Of a stretch of 10,392 nt of DNA, positions 1 through 6,787 are shown one piece after another (within the stretch, counting starts at the first letter, position 1; every line of letters starts with the position of its first letter). The notes under the pieces are model-generated. The model did not search any database. It worked only from the letters and a program-made list of their open reading frames with translations, and had not been told where the DNA came from. Source of the DNA: Firmicutes bacterium UBA6811 (GTDB lineage Bacteria > Bacillota > SHA-98 > UBA4971); the NCBI GenBank assembly GCA_002452295.1, contig DKEX01000058.1, forward strand, positions 1-10,392, given 5' to 3'. Both the position numbers and the translations under genes were made by a program.

Positions 1-2583
1 GAGGTCCACGGTGCCCTCGAACCGCGTGGACGTCGGGTTGTACACCAGCACCGACCGGGGCGCGTCCTCGTCCATGAACGGGCGGTCCCAGTCGAGAAGG
101 TCGAGGTAGACCGTGGTTATCGACGGGTCGGACGCCCTTGCGAACGCCTCGAACATGAGATACAGCCACAGGACCTCGCCGGCGCCGTATATCTCCTTGC
201 CCACGTAACCTGTGGAGTCTGGCAGTTCCAGCGTGCCGATGTTCTCGTAGGGGATGTGGGGGCAGACTGCCCCTGTCCGTTCCGACTCCGGCAGGAAGGG
301 ATCGAAGTGGTAGAAGTTGTTGCGGCGCTGAAGGTCCAGGACCCTGAGGAGGGCGGGGTTGAAACCGCCTTCTTTCAGCAGCGGCAGCCATGGCAGCACC
401 GACTCGACGTTTTCCTTGAACGCAGGGTAAAGAATGGACGCGCATGCCTGGAAGAGACCGCGCGTGTGATACGCGCCGCGGCTTCGCGCCAGGTCATCGT
501 ACCAGTAAAGCATCCGCAGCTCGGCGCGGATAAGGTCATGAGAGATGCGGGCAAGGGACGGGTCGCCCAGGAGCGACGAAAGCTCGAAGGCCGCGAGCGC
601 CCCGAACGCGAACTGCTGAGGCTCGTGGTACAGGAGGTCGAGGGGCAGCCGAGTCATGGTCAGGAGGGCGTCCCTCGCCTCGCCCAGGAACTCCTCGCGC
701 CCGCTGAGGCGGAACGCGAGGACCGCGCCGTAGGCGTAGAGCCCAGCCACGGAGTAGTTCGTCCCCGAGTCTACCGGCATGCCGGTCGCAGGGTCGTAGA
801 AGAGAGGGAAGACGTGGCGCACGTTGTGGGCATAACGCCTGGCGCCCTCGAAAGCTGTCATGAACATGTCCGCGAGCTTCGCCGTATCGGCCGCGGGGGG
901 CGCGAGGCGGTGCGATTCCTGAAGTATCTGCGATGCTTGTGGTGCCTGCCATGTCTGTGGCGTGTTCGGCGTGTGGGGCGCACGCGGTGCATGCGGCGCG
1001 TGGAGTGCGCACGGTGAAGGCGGCATCTGCTGCGCTGCCTGTTGCACAGCCCGCTCGTGCGTCTTCTGCGCTGCCTGCGACATCTCCAGAAGGTGCACAA
1101 TCCACGGCCACTTGATGAGGCCATTCTCGAAGAAGTACCACGTGTCCACTTTCTCCTGGCCGCGCGTGTGCGGGTAGTTGTTGCCGATGAAGCCGATGTC
1201 CTCCCGGAAGAAGTGGGGGAGGGTGGCCGTCAGGCGGCGAAGGTACTCGGTCACAGCCGAATCCGGGCTTGCACTGACCCCCCGGGAGGCGTCGGGTCCA
1301 GGGCCTCCCTCGCACGGGTACTGCAGGCAGGAAGCGGGCTCGCCCCGGCGGACGGGCGCGGCCGCCTCTTCGGACGCGGCGGCGGATCTGCCGGGCTCGC
1401 TTGCGCGGGCGTAGTGCAGGAGCGGCCAGAGCACGTCGGCCTGGGTCATGAGCTCGAACGACCGCGGCTCCGCCCACTGACGCGAGCTCGAGCGCACGTA
1501 TGCGGGGTGGCCCCAGACGCCCTCCACCTCGGTCTGGCACGCCGGGTCGTGCATGAGCTCGTCCAGCGCAGCGCCGGCCACCTCCGCCCAGGAACCATGT
1601 GGAACGTGGCCACTCCGGCGCTCCTGCGACCGAGGCCCGAGTTCTGGCTTCTCATCGCCGCCGAGGAGCAGCGAGGTGCTGTCGATGAGCGTTGCGAGGG
1701 CATCCCACTGCGAGGGGATATCCTGGCGGTGGCGCTGGTAGATTGAGTATCGGAAGACGTGGTCGCCTGCCGGGAAGATCCGGCCGTGGTAGTGGTCTGC
1801 CCAGAGCCCCACGCCAAACCGCTCTTTCCGCGCCCCGTCGAGCTTGCTCGAGCACAGGCAATCCTCGAACCTTGCGAGATTCGCCCGGGACATCCATGTC
1901 ATACAGGTCATGTCGAAGTACAGGACGACCTCGGCGCGGCGGACGGGGTCGTAGCAATACACGGCGGGGAAGTCGTTGCCCCGCACGCCGGTGCAGTTCC
2001 TCGTGGGGTTCGAGATGACGACCCTGCGCCACTCATGGTTCTGGCGCTCGTTCATGGTGGCGTACTCTGACATCCAGAGGACTATCTCCGGCTCGATGGA
2101 CGGGGAGGGCTGAAGGACCAGCGGCCTTTCGAGGTGCACGGCGACGGACACGTGGATCCACGGGTCGCCGGGCGTCACCGAGACTTCGGCGTCGAACGGG
2201 TACTGGACTTTCTCGACATCGCAGAGACCCTCCGCATCCCTGGCGCAGTATTCGGGATTGCGCAGGGTGGCGGCGTTTTTCGGCACGCATCCCGTTCCGG
2301 TCCCTGAGAAGAGGACGGCCTGCCGTCTGTCGCCGCGCGAGGGAGGGATGGTATATGAAGACGGCGCAAGGTCGAAGCTGGCCCCGCCCACGAGGACGTT
2401 GGGAAGGCCGGCGACAACCGTCCACCCAGCTCCGTCGTGGACGCGGGTTGTGAAGCGCAGTCTCCCGTCGTCCCCGCGCCTGAAGATCATCTGTTGCCCT
2501 GACGCGGTGACGACCGGCCCGGACGGCGTGTCGTATATGGCTGTGTCGTGTTCGGACAAACCTGGGAGATCGCGGTCTTCCAT
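1..2583 (-). CDS. Large soluble protein of unassigned family, possible carbohydrate-active enzyme (C-terminus outside window)
   Basis: An uninterrupted frame of 861 codons runs from an ATG at 2583 to the left edge, so the protein is partial at its C-terminus. A GGAGG site at 2593-2597 lies 9 bases upstream, and the ATG is 4 bases past the lacI stop, so the two genes are probably cotranscribed. There is no signal peptide, which suggests a cytosolic protein. Residues 1 to about 260 look beta-rich; from about residue 440 the chain is helical and aromatic-rich, with segments such as NNYPHTRG (468-475), WYFFENG (482-488), GTNYSVAGLYAYG and MLYWYDD, resembling the alpha-toroid regions of polysaccharide-acting enzymes. 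Low-complexity inserts sit at about 394-442 (Ala/Pro/Glu/Gly) and 502-564 (Gln/Ala, then Pro/His). I cannot assign a family or catalytic residues; the sugar role is inferred from the neighbouring regulator and importer. That it is a real gene is near certain; its function is not. Confidence 0.85.
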   Translation of the reverse strand, partial: MEDRDLPGLSEHDTAIYDTPSGPVVTASGQQMIFRRGDDGRLRFTTRVHDGAGWTVVAGLPNVLVGGASFDLAPSSYTIPPSRGDRRQAVLFSGTGTGCVPKNAATLRNPEYCARDAEGLCDVEKVQYPFDAEVSVTPGDPWIHVSVAVHLERPLVLQPSPSIEPEIVLWMSEYATMNERQNHEWRRVVISNPTRNCTGVRGNDFPAVYCYDPVRRAEVVLYFDMTCMTWMSRANLARFEDCLCSSKLDGARKERFGVGLWADHYHGRIFPAGDHVFRYSIYQRHRQDIPSQWDALATLIDSTSLLLGGDEKPELGPRSQERRSGHVPHGSWAEVAGAALDELMHDPACQTEVEGVWGHPAYVRSSSRQWAEPRSFELMTQADVLWPLLHYARASEPGRSAAASEEAAAPVRRGEPASCLQYPCEGGPGPDASRGVSASPDSAVTEYLRRLTATLPHFFREDIGFIGNNYPHTRGQEKVDTWYFFENGLIKWPWIVHLLEMSQAAQKTHERAVQQAAQQMPPSPCALHAPHAPRAPHTPNTPQTWQAPQASQILQESHRLAPPAADTAKLADMFMTAFEGARRYAHNVRHVFPLFYDPATGMPVDSGTNYSVAGLYAYGAVLAFRLSGREEFLGEARDALLTMTRLPLDLLYHEPQQFAFGALAAFELSSLLGDPSLARISHDLIRAELRMLYWYDDLARSRGAYHTRGLFQACASILYPAFKENVESVLPWLPLLKEGGFNPALLRVLDLQRRNNFYHFDPFLPESERTGAVCPHIPYENIGTLELPDSTGYVGKEIYGAGEVLWLYLMFEAFARASDPSITTVYLDLLDWDRPFMDEDAPRSVLVYNPTSTRFEGTVDL

Positions 2584-2587
2584 GGGG

Positions 2588-3835
2588 TCATGCCTCCGTT
2601 TCGTTTGTCGGCTCGGATGTTTCGCCGCTCGCTGTGTCGCCCGCGGCGGATGCAGGCATGGCCACCGTACCGCGCGTCATGAGCGTCGCCCGGATCACGA
2701 TCTTGATTGGGGCCGGGTCGACCCCGTTGATGATATCCACAAGCCTGCGGGCGGCGATGGAACCAAGCTGCTGCTTTGGGATGTGCATCGTTGTGAGCGG
2801 TGGGTGGGTGTGGCTCGCCACCTGTATGTCGTCGAACCCGATGACAGACACTTCGTCCGGCACCCTGATGCCGCGCTCGTGGAGCGCCTTGAGCACACCG
2901 AGCGCGGTCATGTCGTTGTCCGCGAATATGGCGGTTGGCGACTGAGGCAGGTCCATCAGCCGGAGCGTTCCCTCGTACCCGATCTGCGGGCCGTGCCTGT
3001 CAACGGACTCGGAGAACACCACCCACTTGCGGTGGGACGGCAGGCGAAGTTCGTCCAGGGCCTTCGTATAACCAGCATAACGCTGCGCAAGGGAGATGTG
3101 CGACTGCGGCCCACCGATGAAAGCGATCCGGCGGTGACCGGAGCGGTATAGGTGCTCTATCGCAGACCTGGTCGCGGCCTCGTTGTCCGAGACCACGCAG
3201 TCCACGGGATCGCCCGGAAGCTCGTTATCCACGAGGACCACCGGGATCCCGCGCTCGCGGGCTGTCCGGGCCACCTGCGGGTGAACGTCGCACCCGACGA
3301 GGAGGAGTCCTCTGAAGCCACTGAAGCCATTTTCGCCTGCCTGATCAGCGAAGAGATCGCTGTTATCGCCGGCGCCGTCTATGCTCCGAAGGAAGACCCG
3401 GTAGCCCAGGTTCTGCAGGCTTTCCTCGATGCCCGCCACTACTGCGCCGTAGAACGGGTCGGTCACCAGGGACGAGAGCCGCCTATTGAATACGATGCCG
3501 ATGCTTGCGCTCCCGCCTCCGAACACGCCGGCGCCCGCGGCCATACTCGCGCCTGCGCCACTGCCACTGCCACTGCCACTGCTACTGCTACTGGCGCCGC
3601 CGTTGCCGCTGCCGTTGCCACTGCTACTGCGGCCGCCGCTGGCGCCGTGCCATGTCCTGGGCCCCGTAGCCGCGTCCACCGCCTCCGCGCGTGGACGGTA
3701 GCCCAGCGACCGCGCGACGTTCAGGACGCGGGAACGGGTCCGCTCGCTGATCCGCCCTTTCCGGCTGAGGGCTCGTGATACCGTGGACGGCGAGACCCCG
3801 GCCTGCCTCGCGATCTCTCGAATGGTCGTGTCCAC
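2588..3835 (-). CDS. LacI-family transcriptional regulator with a long Gly/Ser interdomain linker
   Basis: This 415-residue protein begins with a LacI-type helix-turn-helix (TIREIARQAGVSPSTVSRAL, residues 4-23, then RVLNVARSLGYRP). The sugar-binding (periplasmic-binding-like) domain starts near residue 111 (SIGIVFNRR) and ends with the family hallmark VIGFDDI and a PPLTTMHIPKQQLG segment. Usual length is about 330-345 residues. The excess is mainly a Gly/Ser/Ala-rich stretch at 64-110 between the DNA-binding and effector domains, where the hinge helix normally lies, plus an acidic Thr/Glu/Ser tail. The GTG start at 3833-3835 is fixed by an in-frame stop immediately upstream (3836-3838), with an AAGGAG site at 3847-3852. 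It likely binds a sugar and controls the downstream large gene and perhaps the importer. Family is certain; ligand and targets are inferred. Confidence 0.95.
   Translation of the reverse strand: MDTTIREIARQAGVSPSTVSRALSRKGRISERTRSRVLNVARSLGYRPRAEAVDAATGPRTWHGASGGRSSSGNGSGNGGASSSSSGSGSGSGAGASMAAGAGVFGGGSASIGIVFNRRLSSLVTDPFYGAVVAGIEESLQNLGYRVFLRSIDGAGDNSDLFADQAGENGFSGFRGLLLVGCDVHPQVARTARERGIPVVLVDNELPGDPVDCVVSDNEAATRSAIEHLYRSGHRRIAFIGGPQSHISLAQRYAGYTKALDELRLPSHRKWVVFSESVDRHGPQIGYEGTLRLMDLPQSPTAIFADNDMTALGVLKALHERGIRVPDEVSVIGFDDIQVASHTHPPLTTMHIPKQQLGSIAARRLVDIINGVDPAPIKIVIRATLMTRGTVAMPASAAGDTASGETSEPTNETEA
3506..3646 (-). repeat. Low-complexity tract in lacI coding a Gly/Ser linker
   Basis: On the plus strand this reads as short GCCACT/GCTACT and GCCGTT hexamer repeats, densest around 3555-3630. 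It encodes residues 64-110 of the regulator, almost all Gly, Ser, Ala and Asn. Such a tract is prone to slippage in multiples of 3 or 6 and so could vary in length between strains while keeping the frame. Confidence 0.8.
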
Positions 3836-3854
3836 TCAGGAGTCGTCTCCTTTT

Positions 3855-3894
3855 CGGCAATCGTCTTGCTGCTTCGGCGATCGTCTTGCTGCGG
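3855..3894. repeat. 20-bp tandem repeat in the lacI leader
   Basis: Two adjacent 20-bp copies (3855-3874 and 3875-3894) share 17 of 20 bases around the core ATCGTCTTGCTGC. A more diverged third copy may follow to about 3914. The repeat lies just upstream of the lacI ribosome binding site (3847-3852), so it would be in the 5' leader of the lacI mRNA. No function is evident. Confidence 0.6.
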
Positions 3895-3944
3895 TCGCCG
3901 CGTTCTCGCTGCGGAGTGACGATCACCATCACGCTGCTATGTTG

Positions 3945-3962
3945 TTGCGCAAACCTGCGCAA
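3945..3962. promoter_or_regulatory. Candidate operator dyad upstream of lacI
   Basis: TTGCGCA-AACC-TGCGCAA is a perfect 7-bp inverted repeat with a 4-base centre, about 110 bp upstream of the lacI GTG. Size and TTGCGCA arms resemble operators of LacI-family proteins, so autoregulation is possible. Two direct copies of the same half-site occur at 4122-4141. The arms differ from the operator pair upstream of the importer (GTGCAA), so the same protein may not bind both. Confidence 0.4.
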
Positions 3963-4121
3963 TCGTTGCCCATTTACTTATGTACTACTACGTCACGTGC
4001 CAGATTCCTTCTTTCGGACGGAATTCTTTTCGCATTCGTTGCGTACCCAAGAACGCCAGTGTAGCAGGAAGAATAGAGGACGCATGCCACGCAGGCACGC
4101 TCGCGCAGGCGCTCGCGGGCA

Positions 4122-4141
4122 CGTTGCGCACCGTTGCGCAC
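4122..4141 (+). repeat. Direct repeat CGTTGCGCAC x2
   Basis: Two exact adjacent copies of CGTTGCGCAC (4122-4131 and 4132-4141), each containing the TTGCGCA half-site seen in the dyad at 3945-3962. The 10-bp spacing puts both on about the same helix face. They may be extra regulator half-sites; no proof from sequence alone. Confidence 0.5.
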
Positions 4142-4166
4142 CGCGCGCAGCAGGGAGAGCACGTCC

Positions 4167-4183
4167 CTAATACTGCTCTGTCA
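4167..4183 (+). repeat. Left terminal inverted repeat
   Basis: CTAATACTGCTCTGTCA, an exact inverted partner of 4761-4777. The next bases GATA match the partner's CATA except at the first position. Confidence 0.85.
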
Positions 4184-4249
4184 GATACGAAATGCCATCC
4201 GGTTTGGGGGGCCTGGCGGGCTTGCCTGGCAGGTCGACTCCTGGCCGTG

Positions 4250-4760
4250 GTGACCCTTGACCGTGCAGTTCCCAGGAAACCCGTGATGTACGGAACGGGT
4301 GCCGCAGAAAGAGTGATGTACGTCAGCAGTCGGTTTCTATGCGTGACGCAAGGAACGGGTAAGGCCGGGACCGGTGACGTGTATCAGCGGATGGCCCTCA
4401 ATGATGACGTAGGGAACAGCTCAGGAGGAACCCGTGATGTACGTCACTGGTCCCGCTTCGACGAGTGACGCATGGAACGATTCATGGAGAACCCGTGACG
4501 CAGGGAACGGGTGAGGCGGCAACGATGATGTACGTCACCGATTCGCTTCCGATGCGTGACGTATGGAACGGGAAGAGCCAGAGGAGTGACGTGCGTCATC
4601 CTTCTCCTTGCATGCGTGACACAGGGAACGGGTAAGGCCCTGACCAGTGATGTACATCAGTGGATGGCTCTCAAAGATGACGTACGGAACGGTTGAGGAC
4701 GGACCCGTGACGTACGTCAGCCGTCGGCTCAAGTGACGGCACTACCAGGCGCTCCATATG
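4250..4760 (+). repeat. Array of about 17 diverged units with a 30/30/31-bp period
   Basis: Units begin with GTGAYG (or ATGAYG) at 4283, 4313, 4343, 4374, 4404, 4434, 4465, 4495, 4525, 4556, 4586, 4616, 4647, 4677 and 4707, so spacings are 30, 30, 31 repeated, or 91 bp per three units. Flanking outliers start at 4250, 4733 and 4760. Type A continues as GTGACGYANGGAACGGGT; type B as GTGATGTACGTCAS, a near-perfect palindrome. A and B alternate except that two A units are adjacent (4465, 4495). Two type A units preceded by ACC can form a 6-bp ACCCGT/ACGGGT hairpin with a 10-base loop (4279-4300, 4491-4512). The 31-bp steps break any reading frame, so selection is for DNA or RNA structure, not protein. 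Confidence 0.85.
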
Positions 4761-4777
4761 TGACAGAGCAGTATTAG
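4761..4777 (-). repeat. Right terminal inverted repeat
   Basis: TGACAGAGCAGTATTAG, the inverted partner of 4167-4183. With the preceding G it begins GTGAC, the same start as the array units, so the terminal repeat seems related to the internal repeat. It also contains the TAA stop of the EamA-type gene (4774-4776). Confidence 0.85.
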
Positions 4778-5205
4778 ACCTGCGGGCCGAGGCTCACAAG
4801 GAATAGCCCACACACGATGAGCACGGCGCCGATCACCTGCGCCCACGTGGTGACCTCACGAAGATACACCACAGCTATCATCAGCGTGAAGAGGGGGGCG
4901 GTGGACATCACGAGCGTGACCTGCGCCGCCCCTCCCCACTTCAGCGCCGCGTAATAGGCAAGGTCCCCCACGAGCGTCGCCAGGACGGCTTCCAGGGCGA
5001 TGAAGAGCCATGCCCTGCTTGACACCGTTTCCATCGCCCGCAGTTCCCCGCTGACGAGGAGCCAGCCTGTGACTATGCCGGACGCAATGAGGGTGCGCAG
5101 ACACAGCCCGGCAACGGGGTCCACCCGTGCAAGGCCGATCTTCCCGAAGATTGGCGCTATCCCCCAGCACAACGCGCCAAATAGCGCCACGAGCACAGTC
5201 CACAT
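4774..5205 (-). CDS. EamA/DMT-superfamily single-domain permease
   Basis: A 143-residue, very hydrophobic protein with about five membrane spans. It opens with an EamA-like N-terminus (ALFGALCWGIAPIFGKIGL) and includes AYYAALKWGGAAQVTLVMS and PLFTLMIAVVYLREVTTWAQ, which match the end of a typical EamA repeat. One EamA repeat is about 140 residues, so this is a half-size member that would act as a dimer in the inner membrane to move a small metabolite; the substrate cannot be told. I chose the ATG at 5205 because the frame upstream (to 5766) lies antisense to the next gene and has no membrane character. The ribosome binding site is weak (GGGGGA). The TAA stop is contributed by the right terminal repeat of the neighbouring element. 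It is divergent from the Amidase_6-type gene, with 102 bp between. Confidence 0.88.
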   Translation of the reverse strand: MWTVLVALFGALCWGIAPIFGKIGLARVDPVAGLCLRTLIASGIVTGWLLVSGELRAMETVSSRAWLFIALEAVLATLVGDLAYYAALKWGGAAQVTLVMSTAPLFTLMIAVVYLREVTTWAQVIGAVLIVCGLFLVSLGPQV

Positions 5206-5307
5206 GCCGCTTCCGTCCCCCGTCAATCTCTTATTCGCAGTGCGTGGGGCATATACATCAGGGAGAGAGCGAAACGATGGGCCTTGCCGGGAAGAAGGGT
5301 GTGGCGC

Positions 5308-6558
5308 ATGAGGCTGTATGTCCTGAGCCGCAGGAGATTTATGGTGTGTCTTCTCGCGTTCGCGGCGTGCGCATCTGTGGCCGCGTCCATGCTGGTCCAG
5401 ACCGTCGGCAGCCCTTCCATAGTACTGGACAGGGAACTCATAACGAGGCTCAATATGATCTTCTCCGACCGCGCCCAGTCGGTCATCCAGGGCGACGCCG
5501 AGGGCCTGGCGTCCCATTACGACCTGGAGTCCAGGTACGGGCGCTGGGCTTTCGACCGCGAGCAGCGGCGGATCAGGTATGTTGAGGCCTGGAGCCGAGC
5601 CCGGGCGGTACGGTTTGTCGGCACGACAGTGGAGATCAGCGTGCACTCCGCGGAGGTCAAGGGAGACGCGGCATGGCTCAGGCTCAGGCAGAGCACCGAG
5701 TATGCGTACATCTACGACGCCGATCCGACGGCCCCGCCCGACCGTTTCGGCATCGGCACCCGCCATTTCACCGAACTCGTGCGGCGGGACGGCGCATGGG
5801 TCATAAGGCGCGACTGGTACACCGACCCCCTCGACGAGGACTCTGTCGTAGGCAACGTGAGGCCGGCCATGGTGTCAGACGGAATCCTCCCTCCAACGGT
5901 GGCCCACAGGGACGGGCAAGACGGCAAACTCCAGGGCCAGATCGTTCAGGCAGGCGCCAGTGCGTCAGCCGGAGAGCCAGAGGGCACAAGCCCCCCGGGT
6001 CTCCCCTCAACGCCCCGCTACGACAGGGATCGAGCGGTGGCGTACGCCGACGAATACTGCGGGTCCGCCTGGGGCTGTGGCAACAACCGCGAGTATAACC
6101 CCATGTACAAGGACTTTACGGGCCTCGGCGGGGACTGCAGTAACTTCGTGTCCCAGGTGCTCGGCGACCCGGAGGCCGGACGCCTTCCCATGGACTGGAC
6201 CTGGCGTTACACCTTCAGAGGCTCCGGGGCAGGGGCAAGCCGCGCCTGGGCTCAGGCCGAGGCGCTCGCCGGGTTCCTCATCAACAGCGGCCGCGCCGTC
6301 AGGATCGCCCGCGGCACATACCCCGATGTGGTCGCACCATCGGAAAACTTCCCACACGGCCCCATCGGCGCCCTCCACCCAGGTGACGTCATAGCCTATG
6401 AGGAACGTGGACGCATCGAGCACATGGCAGTGGTGACCGGCACCGACTCCCACGGCTACGTGGTGGTCAACTCCCACACCGCCGACCGCTATCACGTGCC
6501 ATGGGATCTCGGCTGGGACAGGGGAACCGTGTTCTGGCTTCTGAAGATCGTCTGGTAG
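5308..6558 (+). CDS. Secreted or membrane-anchored protein with Amidase_6-type C-terminal domain
   Basis: A 416-residue protein starting at ATG 5308, 8 bases after AAGGG; an upstream TTG at 5284 has no better site. Residues 1-11 are basic (RLYVLSRRR) and 12-30 hydrophobic, a signal peptide or anchor. Residues about 40-175 form an NTF2/SnoaL-like alpha+beta region, then a Pro/Gly/Ser linker. From Tyr238 on it matches the putative amidase domain (Amidase_6): YDRDRAVAYADEYC, then GLGGDCSNFVSQVLGD with Cys277 as probable nucleophile, IEHMAVVTG with His372, and VVNSHTADRYH (388-398). This Cys/His layout is like NlpC/P60-type papain-fold peptidases, so it may cut cell-wall peptides or another amide outside the cell. 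Domain and secretion are well supported; substrate is not. It seems unrelated to the sugar genes. A TATACAT at 5252-5258 may be its -10 box, but no clear -35 is seen. Confidence 0.9.
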   Translation: MRLYVLSRRRFMVCLLAFAACASVAASMLVQTVGSPSIVLDRELITRLNMIFSDRAQSVIQGDAEGLASHYDLESRYGRWAFDREQRRIRYVEAWSRARAVRFVGTTVEISVHSAEVKGDAAWLRLRQSTEYAYIYDADPTAPPDRFGIGTRHFTELVRRDGAWVIRRDWYTDPLDEDSVVGNVRPAMVSDGILPPTVAHRDGQDGKLQGQIVQAGASASAGEPEGTSPPGLPSTPRYDRDRAVAYADEYCGSAWGCGNNREYNPMYKDFTGLGGDCSNFVSQVLGDPEAGRLPMDWTWRYTFRGSGAGASRAWAQAEALAGFLINSGRAVRIARGTYPDVVAPSENFPHGPIGALHPGDVIAYEERGRIEHMAVVTGTDSHGYVVVNSHTADRYHVPWDLGWDRGTVFWLLKIVW

Positions 6559-6599
6559 AGTGGGCGCCCTGCGATAGTGAACACTTCGCGCTCGAAGGT

Positions 6600-6622
6600 G
6601 CCGGCGCGGTGACTTCGCCGGC
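6600..6622 (+). terminator. Hairpin after the Amidase_6-type gene, possible terminator
   Basis: GCCGGCG and CGCCGGC form a 7-bp GC stem around a 9-base loop, 42 bases after the stop codon. There is no T-run after it, so it is not a canonical intrinsic terminator; it may protect the mRNA 3' end or be a Rho-assisted stop. Confidence 0.35.
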
Positions 6623-6708
6623 GAGACGCCTCCTCAAAAATCACCTCCCAAGATTTCCCCATAAGGCAGGATTTTGTGAATGAACGGCGAAACAATACTA
6701 CGCGATGG

Positions 6709-6724
6709 GTGCAACCGGTTGCAC
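6709..6724. promoter_or_regulatory. LacI-family operator O1 (perfect palindrome)
   Basis: GTGCAACCGGTTGCAC is a perfect 16-bp palindrome with a central CG, typical of LacI/GalR-family operators. It lies about 310 bp upstream of the importer's binding-protein gene. A weak promoter-like pair (TTGTGA at 6674, TACTAC at 6696) sits just upstream, so binding here could block a start site. Confidence 0.7.
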
Positions 6725-6787
6725 TGCGCCACGGCATGAATGGACTACTGGCTTCGGACGATGCTGCGTTCGGCTCCAACGCTCTTC

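Larger units (their letters stand above)
3836..4166. other. Intergenic region upstream of lacI
   Basis: This stretch holds the lacI leader with its tandem repeat, the TTGCGCA dyad and the direct half-sites, listed separately. I find no convincing -35/-10 pair for lacI. Open frames across it are short, poor in ribosome binding sites and without recognisable domains, so no gene is called. A 28-codon frame from 4084 ends in the left terminal repeat but is Arg/Ala/His-rich and unlikely to be real. Confidence 0.5.
4167..4777. mobile_element. MITE-like noncoding element with 17-bp terminal inverted repeats
   Basis: CTAATACTGCTCTGTCA at 4167-4183 is matched exactly in inverted orientation at 4761-4777, and the match continues as 20 of 21 bases. 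The 611-bp interval encodes no credible protein and is filled with a regular repeat array. Inverted ends plus a noncoding interior are the plan of a miniature inverted-repeat element mobilised by another transposase. I see no target duplication longer than a possible TA/TA, and I do not recognise the terminal repeat from a named insertion sequence. Alternatively it could be an immobile structured locus whose ends pair in RNA. Confidence 0.6.

Noticed and set aside
256..1540. Long open frames on both strands (for example 256-1017 plus, 536-1540 minus)
   Set aside because: They are Arg-rich shadows in GC-rich DNA overlapping the 861-codon minus-strand frame, with no domains or ribosome sites.
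3980..4468. 162-codon frame running through the element
   Set aside because: It crosses the inverted repeat and the array, whose 31-bp steps shift frame; the protein has no recognisable features.
4250..4760. Possible CRISPR array
   Set aside because: The shared part of each unit is only about 12-18 bases and diverged, leaving variable parts of about 12-18 bases. This is too short and too degenerate for CRISPR repeats and spacers, and there are no cas genes.
4157..4787. Target-site duplication flanking the inverted-repeat element
   Set aside because: Flanks read CACGTCC on the left and ACCTGCG on the right, with no convincing direct repeat. A TA/TA duplication cannot be told apart from the palindromic ends.
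5206..5766. N-terminal extension of the EamA-type protein to a start at 5766
   Set aside because: The extension is antisense to the Amidase_6-type gene, lacks membrane character, and the ATG at 5205 begins a standard EamA N-terminus.
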